Below, piece after piece: positions 10,600 to 21,031 of a DNA stretch of 64,000 bases. The stretch comes from Rachicladosporium sp. CCFEE 5018. Its lineage: Eukaryota > Ascomycota > Dothideomycetes > Cladosporiales > Cladosporiaceae. Within the stretch, counting starts at the first letter, position 1. Each line of letters starts with the position of its first letter. The DNA is taken from assembly GCA_002077045.2 (NCBI GenBank), contig KZ111181.1, positions 62,001 to 126,000 of the forward strand. Reading direction: 5' to 3'. Made by a program: the position numbers and the translations under genes. The notes below the pieces were generated by a model. It ran no database searches and had not been told where the DNA came from. It was given only the letters and a program-made list of their open reading frames with translations.

Positions 10600-11743
10600 C
10601 TACGTCCCGCCGTAAGGCTCAACATCCCCCCACTTCGCCCTCCCCTTCGGCTCCGCAACAACATCCGCCGTATAAGCCACCGGCTCATCAACATACGTCT
10701 CCCTCACCTTCCACCTTCTCGGATCATCCTCTCCCGTCACCCCGAGCCTCATCGTGACGCCTTTCTCGGCTTTTGGATTAATCTCAGGCGGATCTCGTTT
10801 GTCCACCCGGTGCTCTTCAGCGCGGCGGGAGTGCGGGATCAGGATCTTGCTGCCGGTGGTCCAGTCTTCTATAAGGTGGGGTGGCCACTCGCCGACGCCG
10901 AAGAAGGACTGGTCGATACGACTTTCGGGCTCCGAGGGGTCGTCGAGGAAGGGCACGCGGTGGACTACCCTTGCAAATGGCTGCAACGGACTCTGCCGAA
11001 GGTGCTGGGGTGGGCTCTGCTGGAGTCGCTGGGGCGAGTTCTGCCAGAGCAGCTGGAAGTGGCTCTGCTGCAGCTGCTGAAACCGGCTGGGCAGTAAGTG
11101 ATAGCGGTGTTTGAATGAATGGCGGAGTGATGGGGCGCGGCACATAGCCTGCATCCCCTTCAAAGACTTCGGTGAACTTGCTCTTGTAAGCCTTCTTCGG
11201 CTTGCTTGAGGCTTCCTGCTTCGCATCCTGGGGCTTCGCTGGCTCTGCCGCTACCCCGTCTAGAGTGAGAGCACCTGGAAGCGTCACAACGAGAGTTTGC
11301 GGCTCCAGTGGTGGGTCCAACTTGGTGGTGCCAACATCTTGGTCAAACTTCTGGACCGAAACTCCCGGCTTCACGTGCTCAAACCTCCGCCGCTCCTCCT
11401 TCGACTTCCTCCCAAGCGCAAAAGTCTCCCTCGTGGGCGTAAGACGATCCCGAAGTCCCTTCAGCGCATCAGTAGAGCTCCGGCGCAGCCGCAGCCGATC
11501 ATCTGCTAAATTCTCCTTAGACGGTATGACCAGGTCCCGGAGCCTTTGAAGAGCAGCGCTGGAGCGACGTCGTGGGCGAGGGGCCACAGGATCTTCCTGC
11601 TTGGGCTTGATGAGGTCTTTGACGAAGTGGTAGGCGATGCTGGAGCGTCGGCGGATTGGGCCGGGGCGAGGCTCGTCGTCGGGGGTGGGTTGTCGCTTTT
11701 GGGCAGGTGTTGTGAACTTGATGCGGGATTTGGGGTCGGTCAT
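10600..11743 (-). CDS. Low-complexity Arg/Pro/Ala-rich protein with internal frame switch
   Basis: From ATG 11743-11741 a frame reads MTDPKSRIKFTTPAQKR, then repeated Arg/Ser motifs (RRRSSIAYHFVKDL, RRRSSAALQRLRDLV, LRRSSTDALKGLRDRL), i.e. three similar basic segments about 35 residues apart. It continues to KSKFTEVFEGDAGYVPRP and an 8-residue Ala/Pro/Glu repeat. Convincing protein then continues only in the next frame (VHRVPFLDDPSEPES ... GVGEWPPHLIEDW) to a stop at 10600. No GT-AG pair of plausible length bridges the two frames. So either there is a 1-base indel (sequencing error or true frameshift) near 10980-11000 or an unusual intron. Family unknown. RRxS motifs could be phosphorylation sites; that is inference. 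Confidence 0.4.
10978..11073. repeat. Four tandem 24-bp repeats (coding minisatellite)
   Basis: Four consecutive, imperfect 24-bp units at 10978-11001, 11002-11025, 11026-11049 and 11050-11073. All carry a ctctgc/cgagttctgc core. In the leftward gene they encode an 8-residue Ala-Glu-Pro-rich repeat; in the adjacent frame they encode a Gln/Ser-rich repeat. The frame switch of the gene lies at or next to this array. Confidence 0.7.
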
Positions 11744-12149
11744 GGCTGCGGTGATACTTACGCTTGGCGATGTTGCCAAGTAGATCGAGGACGACATCCA
11801 TCCCTGCGATCGCCAACATGGTGAAGTCGTTGTCGATGAACAAAGCCTTGTGCCATTGGTTCGCCGGATGTGGCCACTGTGTTTGTACGCGTCTAGACTG
11901 GAAATTGTGAGAGAGCTGGTACAATCGAACAAAGGAAGTACTTTGAGATTTTGAACCGCAAGCTGTCGCAGCATCAATACTGCCTGCATCTATCTTTGCA
12001 CTACTGCAACAGAGCCTAGGCCACTCTCGATCCTTGACGTGATGTTGGACTATGCCCACACAGTATGCTCCGGCGAACTTGCAAATTTCCCATCATCGCG
12101 CCGTATCAGTATCGACTGCCAGCTCATGCAATGCTACTCCGACGACTCG
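11744..12149. other. Spacer
   Basis: Upstream of the low-complexity gene. A minus-strand peptide MLAIAGMDVVLDLLGNIAKR lies directly before a GTAAGT, but the only nearby acceptor would make a 16-nt intron, so it is not joined here. Confidence 0.3.
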
Positions 12150-12851
12150 CTACTCCAGCATCCTAGGCAGCCTATCCTTGAAGGACTCGTCCGATATCAT
12201 GGGCACGTCAAGGGCCTTGCACGCGACGTCTCGCACGAATTCATAAGGAAACTTCTCAACTTGCAGACTTCCTGTAGTCTTCTGTCCTACGAATTGCGCT
12301 ACAAGAATCTTCCTCAATGTGGAACCGCTTGATGTCTGATCATAGACTGCAGTCACGAAGTCGGTCCGTACCAGCCAACAGAGAACGGTGTCCTCGCTGT
12401 ACAGCCCTGTGATGGTGTGGTTGCGGAACGCCTTGTCGTCCATTCGGTCTGCCAGGGTGTAGCAAGCCAACAGCTCGTTTCTGATCGCTTTGGAGTCCCA
12501 ATTGGCAGCCGTGAGCTCAAGTTCGCCGGTCATGATCCAGTGAATGTAGGTCAGAAACATCTTCGGATCTTCTTCTGGTAGCTTCACTAGTCCAGCCTGT
12601 CCCTCTGCCCATGCGGCTGAGCATGCAGCTTTGAAGAACTTGGAATTTGCGCAGATCTTGTCTTTATCGATGCCAATCGGGCGAGTCTAGGAATATTTGC
12701 CGACGAGAACGTTGACTGCCTCTGGGTAGTCGAAACTACTTTGGTCAGTGAAATGCCCCCAGAGCGGGATGTGATTGGCGTACAATGTGCGCTTACGCTT
12801 TGCTAGGCACTCATCTATAGCGTTGCTCGTGTTGCTCGATGGAAGAGCCAT
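12150..12851 (-). pseudogene. BTB/POZ domain gene interrupted by an in-frame amber codon
   Basis: One continuous frame from ATG 12851 to a stop at 12150 reads as a fungal BTB protein (about 230 codons) except for one TAG at 12689-12687. Before it: FDYPEAVNVLVGKYS, the typical first BTB strand. After it: DKDKICANSKFFKAACSAAW, LVKLPEEDPKMFLTYIHWIMTGEL and a helical C-terminus. Frame and BTB order are otherwise intact, and no GT-AG intron that removes the TAG keeps the frame. The simplest reading is a nonsense mutation, with sequencing error or an unusual splice as alternatives. BTB proteins mediate dimerisation and often recruit cullin-3; this family's targets are unknown. Confidence 0.55.
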
Positions 12852-13458
12852 CTTGAGTGACGGTGATGCGCAGACTTGTGTATGGCTAAATGGTGAGTGA
12901 TTCTGGACGAAGTAGAGGTGAAGGATATTGATGCCTTCCCAACACTGACAGCCTGTTGCATGTGACTGCACGGAGGCAGCCACTCCTCCTCTGTCCCTCA
13001 GTCGATGGCATCACTTCAGCTTCATGCGCATCACTTGCAGGTGGCGTACTCACTCATGTCCTCTTCACTAGAGTACTGCAGATCAGAAAGTCAACGACAA
13101 CGGAACACACAAAATTGTAAGAGGCAGTGATGCTCGAAGTGAAGCGTCGAGCAAGAGCGCAATGCACTGACAAAAGTCCAAGTGCGTGCAGAGTATCTGT
13201 ACGGAAGACCCTCTTAAAGTCCTGGCAGCCAGCCGAACTGGTACGCCATGTGACAAACCTGGCAGCCAACCCATTCGCGAAAAGCACAAGACCTACCCGA
13301 TCCCACATAGTCCATCCGAATGTCGCACGACCCTGTAAGCACAGCAGCCAGCATCAGCCGATCAGCCAGCAAATCGCCCATCAATGTATCACATGCGCAT
13401 GAGCATGCAATACCCTGCTATCCTGCAACTTCCTCAACTAAATGTGATACATATGCTG
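12852..13458. other. Spacer containing the left edge of the duplicated segment
   Basis: No gene seen. From 13128 onward the sequence recurs after the N gap at 23761, so unique sequence ends and copy 1 begins here. Confidence 0.4.
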
Positions 13459-14055
13459 CTACAAACTTGGGGCCACCGGATTTGCGCGGTCCTGCTGGAA
13501 CAAGCGAATGATGGTATTGCTCTTCACACGATCGACAGCGTACAAGTCCTTGTTCGCCATGTGGGCAGGTTGGAACTCCCAGCCCTGCCCTTGACCAGCC
13601 GGACGAAAGACGCCGTTGTTCCAGTTCTGTAGCAGAGACCGATCGTTGAAGACACTGTTGTGACCCGGCTTCAGCAATTCGAGGAGATAGCGTCTGCCAC
13701 GCTCGCACATTCTGTCTGCATAGTATGCTGGCGCAGCGTAGGAAATGGGCGTCAGCGAGGAGGCGTAGATCCAGCAAAGGGCGAAGGTCTGCTGCTGTAG
13801 ACGTGCAGCCGTGAGATTCATGCCATTGTGAATGACAAAATAGTGCATAGGCCTGGCGGTGCCTTGCAGCGCAGACTGAGACTGCAGATAGAAGTCGAAG
13901 ACGTAAGGATTGCGAATGCGCACATCGTCCACCAGAAGTCCAGGCTTGAAGTTTTGGCGGGCGTCGATCTTCGCTCTCTCTGGTGCTGTGCGCTGCTGGG
14001 CAGGAAGTGGGAAGAAGCGAGTATGATGACGCTTGTTGCAGATCAGGAGCGTCAT
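13459..14055 (-). pseudogene. Truncated Argonaute: C-terminal part of a PIWI domain (copy 1)
   Basis: The frame (198 codons from ATG 14055, open a few codons further upstream to an acceptor-like TTCTGCTAG) matches only the end of an Argonaute: CNKRHHTRFFPL, GLLVDD, FDFYLQSQSALQGTARPMHY, and AAPAYYADRMCERGRRYL. The Asp of LLVDD and the Asp of YYAD fall where the third and fourth catalytic residues of the DEDD/H slicer tetrad lie. The first Asp, the Glu, MID, PAZ and N domains are not seen in the 1.2 kb upstream on this strand. It is therefore a 3' remnant, or a single exon of a gene whose rest is lost or unrecognisable. A free-standing small PIWI protein is less likely but possible, because both copies keep the frame open with about 10 substitutions. 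Confidence 0.7.
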
Positions 14056-15251
14056 CCCGACAAAGAGATCGTTCCTACCTAGCAGAAGCAATCAACGTAC
14101 TGCGTGACTGCCTCAGACGTCTCGTGAATTCAAGTCAAAGACAGAGACAGCGACAGGGCTGCAGACATCACTGCTGAAAGATGTCAGCAAAGACACGTTT
14201 GTGTGGCACATGGATCTCAAGGTCATCAATGGACTGTCCTGCAGATCCAGGACGACGAGTGCTCGGGCCTCGCCGCATGTAAGACCACCAGCCCAGAGCA
14301 GCACCTCGGAAGCATCTACCGGTGAGGTTCCAGGAGACATCACCATCTCGATCGGAGATGATATCTACGGGACAGAGACAACTTGTGTGTAGGGCTACCA
14401 AGCCTGCTGTTCCCTCTTGGCCCGCTGCAGAGCATCGCAGCGGTGTGCACCTTCACGGAACCTCGGAAGTGTTGTTCGTGCAATTGATCTTCCGAGGGAC
14501 CAATTTGTACGTGACGACCGCGTGCATGTGGGAGCCCGCCCGTAGCCAGCGTGAAGGACCCTACTTGCTCCGTCAAGGAGCGCTCTTGTCTAGGCCTGCG
14601 CTGTAGCGTGTAAGTTTCGGTCGACGTAGTGTTTGAGCAGGCAAGACAGAGTTCGGAGCATTCACAAGTAGTTCGCAAGTGTATCAAGTAGATACATGTA
14701 CGCGTGTGGCTCCCTCGACCCAACCCGTGTGGAACTGCAGGTTGTCTCGGCAAAGCTGTGGGCGCCTTGCTGCCTCAGGCTTGCCAAAGCGATCGCTAGT
14801 ATTCACACCCGGAAGACCGTCCGTATGATCACCCACTGCGATATGCCTGCGGGCCCCTGCTCCTCGATGCACGATCCGCAGCGGAAGGCATGGCCGGGCG
14901 GTGATACATACGAGCATCGAGATGTGGCGACGTGAGTAACGCTATAGCACGGAGTTCACTCCCGACGCGGTCGTAAGTGTTGAACGTGGGCATCATGGTA
15001 AGTGTACTATAAGTGCAAGATGACTGCCACAGAATCGGTCATCATGTCTGACAACCTCTCCGCTCATAGCCATAGTGACCATGTACATTTCCAGAGACAG
15101 CCTACCTTGTAGATATTATGAGGAAAATGTGCAGACAAGTGCGCATTGACAAGTCTTGGTATACAATATTACGTTACTTTCTTCGGGGTGTCTTGATGGA
15201 TCATACCCGACAATACGAGAGTTCTCATCTCTTCGCCCATACTACTTGCGT
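14056..15251. other. Upstream region of the truncated Argonaute (copy 1)
   Basis: About 1.2 kb in which the remainder of an Argonaute gene would be expected. Minus-strand frames show no GADV, MID or PAZ signature. The two copies differ here by several small and medium indels (net about 59 bp), much more than in flanking genes, as expected for unconstrained sequence. Confidence 0.5.
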
Positions 15252-16426
15252 CTACTGCACGCTGTAGTTGATGGCCGGCGGCTGAGGCGCAACCTCAACG
15301 ATGGAAGGCCCGAAGAGCACAGAGGTGCCGTCAAGCGCACCTTCGACATCCTTGCTGGAAACGAAGACGTAGGTCTGGCCCTCATCGACGGTCGGGATGG
15401 GAGCGGAGATGGTGTTACCTGATCTGCCATTAGCATTGCGTCAAGATATCTCTCTACACTGGCTAACTTACCGTTGATGGTACCCTTCACACTGGTGACG
15501 GACAAGCCACTGACGAACGTGAGGTACGAGCCAGCTGGGGGAGCCGACGCAGCCGTGAATGATGCAGTGGAGCCGCCGGCGATCGCGCGGCATTGGTTAT
15601 GACCCTGGTGACCGTTGCCCCACTTGCCCCAGCCGTTGCGCTTGATCAAGTCGGAGATCTTGCCGGACGGCTCCTCAAGTGTGCAAGCATTGCCGGTGTA
15701 GGTGAGCGCCGGGTAGGGCGTGAAAGGGAGGGCAGTGTTGCCTGCCGGGCAGTTGAGGATGAAAGAGGCTGCGAGGGTGTAGGCGGAAGTGGGGTCGAGA
15801 GGCTGGCGACGAGGTCAGCATATGTTATCGCGACAGGATGAGTATTCACTTACTGTGCCGTAAGGGTTGGCCATTGGTACCTCACCGACAGCAAGACGCT
15901 GCAGCGAGGTGTGAAGAGCCTCGGTCACGAGGATGGACCCGGCGACAGTGAGGTAGGCCTTGCTGGTGATCAAGGGGGCGCCACCTAGGTACGCGGACGT
16001 GCCGACACCCTCAAGAACGGACGACAGAGTGATGAAGCTCTTGACATCGGTGTACGGGAAGCTGTACGCGCAGGCTGCGTTGGGCGTGACACCAGCATTC
16101 TGGAGTGCGCCAGACAGCAAGAGGACATGCTGCTCCTCGTCGTGCGCGATGTACTTGAGATTGTTGTAGTAGTCCTTGCTGTAGCCTGGAAGAGAGTCAG
16201 GGCTGGTGATCAATACTAAACAAGGTAACTACGCACCAGCTTTCTCAAAGTCGTGCTGGGAGAAGTTCGTGAGCGCGTTCTTGTAGAAGACGTTCTCGAG
16301 GTGCTCGAGGGTGAGCGCGAACTGGAGGACTGTCGTGTCAATGTTGGTGGCCTGGCGAACTTCCACCGGCGCGGCGCTCGCGATGGAGGCCAAGAAAGGC
16401 ACAGCGGAGAAGAAGGTGGACTTCAT
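15252..16426 (-). CDS. Secreted ferritin-like (Rds1-type) protein, 339 aa (copy 1)
   Basis: Four exons: 16426-16237, 16185-15854, 15802-15472 and 15418-15252; phases agree throughout. An N-terminal signal peptide (MKSTFFSAVPFLASIASAAP) precedes the Ferritin_2-like helical domain: LQFALTLEHLENVFYKNAL with Glu/His, then YIAHDEEQHVLLLSGAL, which supplies the DEEQH metal-type ligands, and ILVTEALHTSLQRL. A C-terminal domain after about residue 175 contains NCPAGNTALPF and ends VAPQPPAINYSVQ. Fungal proteins of this type (Rds1-like) are starvation- or stress-linked and presumably extracellular; the reaction is not known. Intron 1 has a GTGCGT donor here and GTGAGT in copy 2. The neighbours are unrelated. 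Confidence 0.85.
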
Positions 16427-18541
16427 ATTGTAGATTGGGAGGGAAGTAAGCAGCTGTCTTTTGGATGATGATGGAAATTGCTGTATACCGACGAGGACTC
16501 GCAAAGGTACTTATGGACAGCCCATCGAAGCCCCTCTGGTTGTGACTATTTTTACGAGCAGTACGGTGCATGACGCGCTCGCTGTCATTTGGAATGGAGA
16601 AGTGAGGATCAGTCTCATTCGTTCGCACCCCCCTCGTGGGCCTTGTAGCCGCAGTCTTCTGCGCTATAACACAATGCTAGCTCCAAAGTGTAATTTGTGA
16701 CAATGTACCTACTTACAAGCTAGTATGGTCAGAGACGGGCAGATCGTCTAGACCTCGCACACTGACTACGAGCCTTTTCCTGGACAAGCACCTACTGCCA
16801 GACTCGATCCTCTATTGCGTGAGGTCCTCGTCGCCAGCATTGCCGATGATGGCCAGCCAGCTACTGTGCGCATTTCGCGATGCAGTGAGCGGAATGGCCG
16901 TGAGACTCACACTTGCGACTTCCCCAGATCAATTAATCTCTGCTCCCGCGAACGTCTAACGTTTGGCTGTGCCTTTTGAGTTCCCGTATGTCTTACAATA
17001 ACAGTCCAGCATGCAGGCACACCGGTCATTTCAAGTCGTTGAAATTATGGAGAAGTGACATCTCCGCTCAAAGCCTTCCACGACCGTTCGCGATCGGGGC
17101 CGAGAGCCGCGTTGCCTGGTCTGAGGCAATCAAAGAAGTCCAGAGCACACCGTCGATCAAGATGCTTGCAGGCTATGAAGACCAGGTCCGGCCTAGTAAA
17201 GCAATACAATTGTGCAGACTTGCTGCAGCTTCGTCTCTAGCGCTCCACACTAACGACTTCAAAGAGCGACACAAAAGAGTTTTCTTTCCCACGAGGGTCA
17301 CCCCAGACGCCGCCGAGGTCACAAAGAAAGGCATAAACATAAGCATGCAGAGAAGCTTAGGGCCTAGCGGTGCACAAGCTTCAAGGATTTCCCCGCACCG
17401 TCCTGAAATAGATGGCCACCAGTCTCGAAGCAGTCAGATGGGCCGTCAATCGAGAAACCTGGCCAATCGAGGAGGAAAGGAGCTTTCGAGGTGGGAGGTG
17501 AGAAGCTCACGGCTAAGTAAGGGCGAGGTCCAGCCCCGGGCGATTCCATGCTCGATGGGTGTCGACATCATCCTGTAAACACATCGCGAGAGCTGTTGCG
17601 ACGGTGAGTCCCGAGGACTTGCGGCGGTGACGGCGTGGCTGTCAGGCCTGCAGCCTTGCGATTCCGAGTTTGGTCTATTGATGTCCGAGGGTGATGCACA
17701 TATCGCAAGTTCCATGCGACCGGGTCATGTGCTCGTATGTAAAGGTGAATCAAATCGATGGCTCTCAGTCGCGACGTTGTTAAAGCGAGCAGGGAATACT
17801 CTATCCTGATGATGCAAACATCCGGATTATACGTAGAAAGAAGACACCGCCTGCAAAGCTACCAGACGTGAGATAGTCAAGATCTCAGCGCAAGGCGCGA
17901 CGAAGGCGTCGCTTTGGCCGGAGAAGGTTCAAATGCTTGATGACATCTAAGTGGGGTATGCTCGCTCACACGACTATGACTTAGCGCAACACTGCACACC
18001 GTCCCTACCCATATATGTCTCTCGGATTGGACAGATTCCAGTACTCATCGAAGTCCAGTGGTTGCGTGGCGCCAGCAGATTCCTGCTTCGCCTCTTTTCT
18101 CGAGTACCCATTGCCTAGCCAAGCGAACCTATTCTGTGCGTCCATAGGTGAGTTATCGTCAAGTGGAAGTCTTCCCAACGAGAATGCTTGAGGTTGGAGC
18201 CTCCGCTGTTCACCAACATGGCGTCGACAATACCGGAAATTTGCCAGAGGACACGACGTGAGCGATGATGAGCCGCGGCGAAGATGTCGCCTTCCGAAGA
18301 CCGTGAGACTTACAATCCGCAAGATCTGCTGGGCGAGCTGAAAATGGAGAGAGACAATGCATCTGCACGCCCACTTTCTGAAGTCACGCTCGTTGATACT
18401 TTGCTACGATGTAACGCAGTCAGCTTGAGGAAAGGAGAGGGGACTGCAATGAGGGTTCTCAGTGGTATCAAACACATTACATGCTCCATATTTCTCACAA
18501 GTCGTACAATGCTGTCGCCCCTCCGCTTGTCTCGCAATCGC
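16427..18541. other. 2.1-kb spacer, no convincing gene (copy 1)
   Basis: A 200-codon rightward frame (about 16976-17578) is broken by a TAG in copy 2, so it is not credible. Much of 16.5-18.0 kb is nevertheless very similar in both copies. A tract of about 130 bp near 18313-18440 is absent from copy 2. A short leftward peptide starting MDAQNRFAWLGNG at about 18142 is shared but unsupported. Confidence 0.4.
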
Positions 18542-20766
18542 TCAGTCGTCGTCAAAGATGCTCGTAGTGTTGATCAATATCGTGTCCAACACCCTAGCCT
18601 GCAGCCCCGCATCGCCAATCTGCCCGTTATGCTGTCCCATCAACGTGGGCCTGTCATCAAAAGTCAGCACATTATCCTGCTCATTACCCCAAACCCCCCA
18701 AGATCGCTGCCAGGAAAGGAAGACACTCACGCAAAACATATCCCAAGATTCCCCGTCCCCATCCTATTCCGTCCCTCCCTCTGTACAACCCGATGTAAAT
18801 GCAACACCAAAGCCCTCAAAGTAGCATAATTAGCATCCGGCAGCTCATTTACACACCCATGCAACGCATCCCTCCGTGCGCCCTCATCCTCAATCCGCGC
18901 AGCCTCGATAAAACTACCGTAACCCTCCCGCGTGAGCAACGGATCCGGCAGCTCCGCGAAGAAGCGCTTAAGCAAAGTAGCAACGGAATTGACGTCGTGG
19001 AAGAAGTTCGCTGGGTTGCGGAAATCCAGCGATGGGTGGGACGGAGGGAGGGTGTTGAATGCGTTTCGGAGTTGCGTTACATGCGAGCTGGTGCCGGAGA
19101 GGCGGTAGATTCCTTCGGTGTCTAGGCCGAAGGTGTCGATTGCTAGGAGGGATTGGTGGACTATTAGGGGGACGGGGGTGGCATCGCGGTCGAAGAGGGA
19201 TTGGAGGGAGAGGCCGAAGACGGGTTGGGCAGGGGGGCCGGAGTGGGCTGGTGGAGGCGGGGCGTGGCTTTGTTGTGGGGGAAAGGAGGGTTGTTGGGTT
19301 GATGGACTTATGATGCCACCTGACTGAGGTGGGTAGCCGGAGGTGCCTCCCCTTGGTCCTGCTGGACTGGCGGGGAGAGCACGGTCTTGCAGGGTTGTTG
19401 GGTATGGTGGGCTGTTGTATGCTGGGTCGCGTGCTGACTGAGGCGAAGGGTTGTAGGCGGGTTGCTGTGTCCGGTATGGCTCAGGCATGGGCGGCTGCTG
19501 ATTATCGTACTGACTACTAGCCGACTGTGGCGTCTGCGAGTATGATGGTGTCGTTGGCTGCGTTTGCTGTGGTCCTGAATACCGGTTATTCATCGACCCG
19601 GGCTGCGAGTTCGATGTGTTGACTGCCAGTCCACCCGACGGCGGATAGTTCGTCGCACTCATTGTGGGCGGCTGACTTGACGCACCCATCGAAGATTGTC
19701 GAGGCTTCTGCTGCTTTGACGCCAAAGTCGGGTGCTGCTCGTAGTGGATGTCGCTCGGTCGGCTGATCTTGCCCGAATAGCTCCCAACATAGCCGTGAAA
19801 GTCGCCATCGTTGTCAATGTCGTACAGCGTGTCCCGCATACTCCTCGACCCAACAGCCGCATCCTTGCCCTCAAGTGGACTCACAGCCAGTCCATTCCCA
19901 AGCAACAGCTTCTCATTGAACGTCGCGTACTTCTGCAGCTGCAACGTCAAAGCATGATCGCACTCATTGATCAGATCCCTCAACGCTTTCACAGCATTCG
20001 GCCGTCCAGTCCGCACGAGCTGCTCTCGCTGCGTCCTCGCCTGCCTTACTTTCTCCTCATAATCCGCATCTGCAGCCTGAGTCTTAGACAGCAGATCCGA
20101 CTCATGCTGTTCCGCAGACTTCGGTCCCTTGATCCCCAGCCGTCGACTCCCCTTCGTGTCCCCAGTCTTGGCGCGATCATACTGCTCGGCAAGACTATCA
20201 TACCGCGCCTTCGCCTTCTGCATCGCAATCTCGGCATCGCTCGCGCGCTTCTCAGCGTCCAGACCGTCATGCTTCCACTGCTTCCTTCCCCTCTCCATTG
20301 CATTGCCAAGTTCATTCAAGTCCTCATGCATCTGATGTAACGACAGCGCGAACTGCATCCCGTTATCCGCCATCCGCTCGTGCACCCGTAGCATCTCGCC
20401 GACTTGTCGCGCATAGCTGCCAGCTTTGCCATCAGGCCGACGGATGCTTTCTAGATGCGCTCGCACGAGTCGCTTGAGTCCGTTTGCTTGCTCCTCTTCG
20501 AGACTTGAGCGTTTCTTGAGGAAGCTGGCCAAGTCGCGGGCTGAGGCTATGCTCTGCTTTAGTCGGTCAAGCAATGTGCTGATGCCGATGTTGGAGGTGA
20601 GCACGTTCTCGACTGCTGCCGGGGGTGCTGAAGGTGCTGCGACAGGGGAGGAGGTTGCGGGCAAGGCTTGGGGGACTGATGGGCTGGTGGGGATGGACAG
20701 ACTGCCATTGCGGGCGCCGTTGAGGTGGTCGCCGTTCGTCGACTCTCTACTATTCCGGTCGGACAT
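18542..20766 (-). CDS. RGD1: F-BAR/RhoGAP protein, Rgd1 homologue, 714 aa (copy 1)
   Basis: GTPase-activating protein expected to switch off Rho3/Rho4-type GTPases and bind membrane at growth sites. Exons 20766-18731 and 18650-18542; the intron removes the apparent stop after LGICFA and restores PTLMGQHNG. Domains: F-BAR from about residue 55 (ISTLLDRLKQSIASARDLA, LEEEQANGLKRLVR) to about 320; a Gln/Pro/Ser/Tyr-rich linker (about 340-510); RhoGAP from about 516 (FGLSLQSLFDR), with the arginine finger Arg555 in LDTEGIYRLSG and NLGICFAPTLM near the end. Yeast Rgd1 (666 aa) has the same order. The upstream neighbour at 21032 is divergent, with 265 bp between starts containing CACGTG. A Rho3 GTPase gene lies in the same window at 58.7 kb. 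Confidence 0.92.
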
Positions 20767-21031
20767 GGTCGATGATGTTACCAGTCAGTGTTTGACTGCA
20801 ACAGGGAAAATGTTGGTTCAATGGTTATGGAGTGGCAGTAGCTTGGTTCTGTACCTGGAACCTTGTCGCGAACGCCACGTGAACTGAGCCACATGTAACG
20901 CGAGGCCGGCGACGTCACCTTTCAATGAATTATCACGAGATGATCAACTGATAGTCTTCGAAGACAGCCCAAGGCATTACGGCGAATCTCAACTTGATCA
21001 GACCAGCTGAACATTGCATCAAACGACCAAC
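20767..21031. promoter_or_regulatory. Divergent promoter of RGD1 and the split-barrel gene (copy 1)
   Basis: Only 265 bp separate the two start codons. It holds a CACGTG E-box at 20876-20881 and a GACGTCA core about 30 bp further on (near 20910). Both are kept in copy 2 (CACGTG at 31323-31328). Binding by bHLH or bZIP factors is inference. Confidence 0.4.

Noticed and set aside
11741..11775. Join of the MLAIAGMDVVLDLLGNIAKR peptide to the low-complexity gene
   Set aside because: It would need a 16-nt intron, too short for known spliceosomal introns.
14330..14375. Minus-strand peptide DIISDRDGDVS resembling the Argonaute IIxYRDGVS segment
   Set aside because: Only a few residues fit, the following sequence does not continue as Argonaute, and the distance to the PIWI exon is wrong; likely chance.
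14770..14830. Minus-strand peptide GVNTSDRFGKPE resembling the VNVG..KP end of a PAZ/linker region
   Set aside because: Short and not supported by flanking similarity in either copy; kept only as a thing to test with profiles.
16976..17578. 200-codon rightward frame in copy 1
   Set aside because: It starts without ATG at its edge, has no domain, and the same frame is closed by TAG at 27838-27840 in copy 2.
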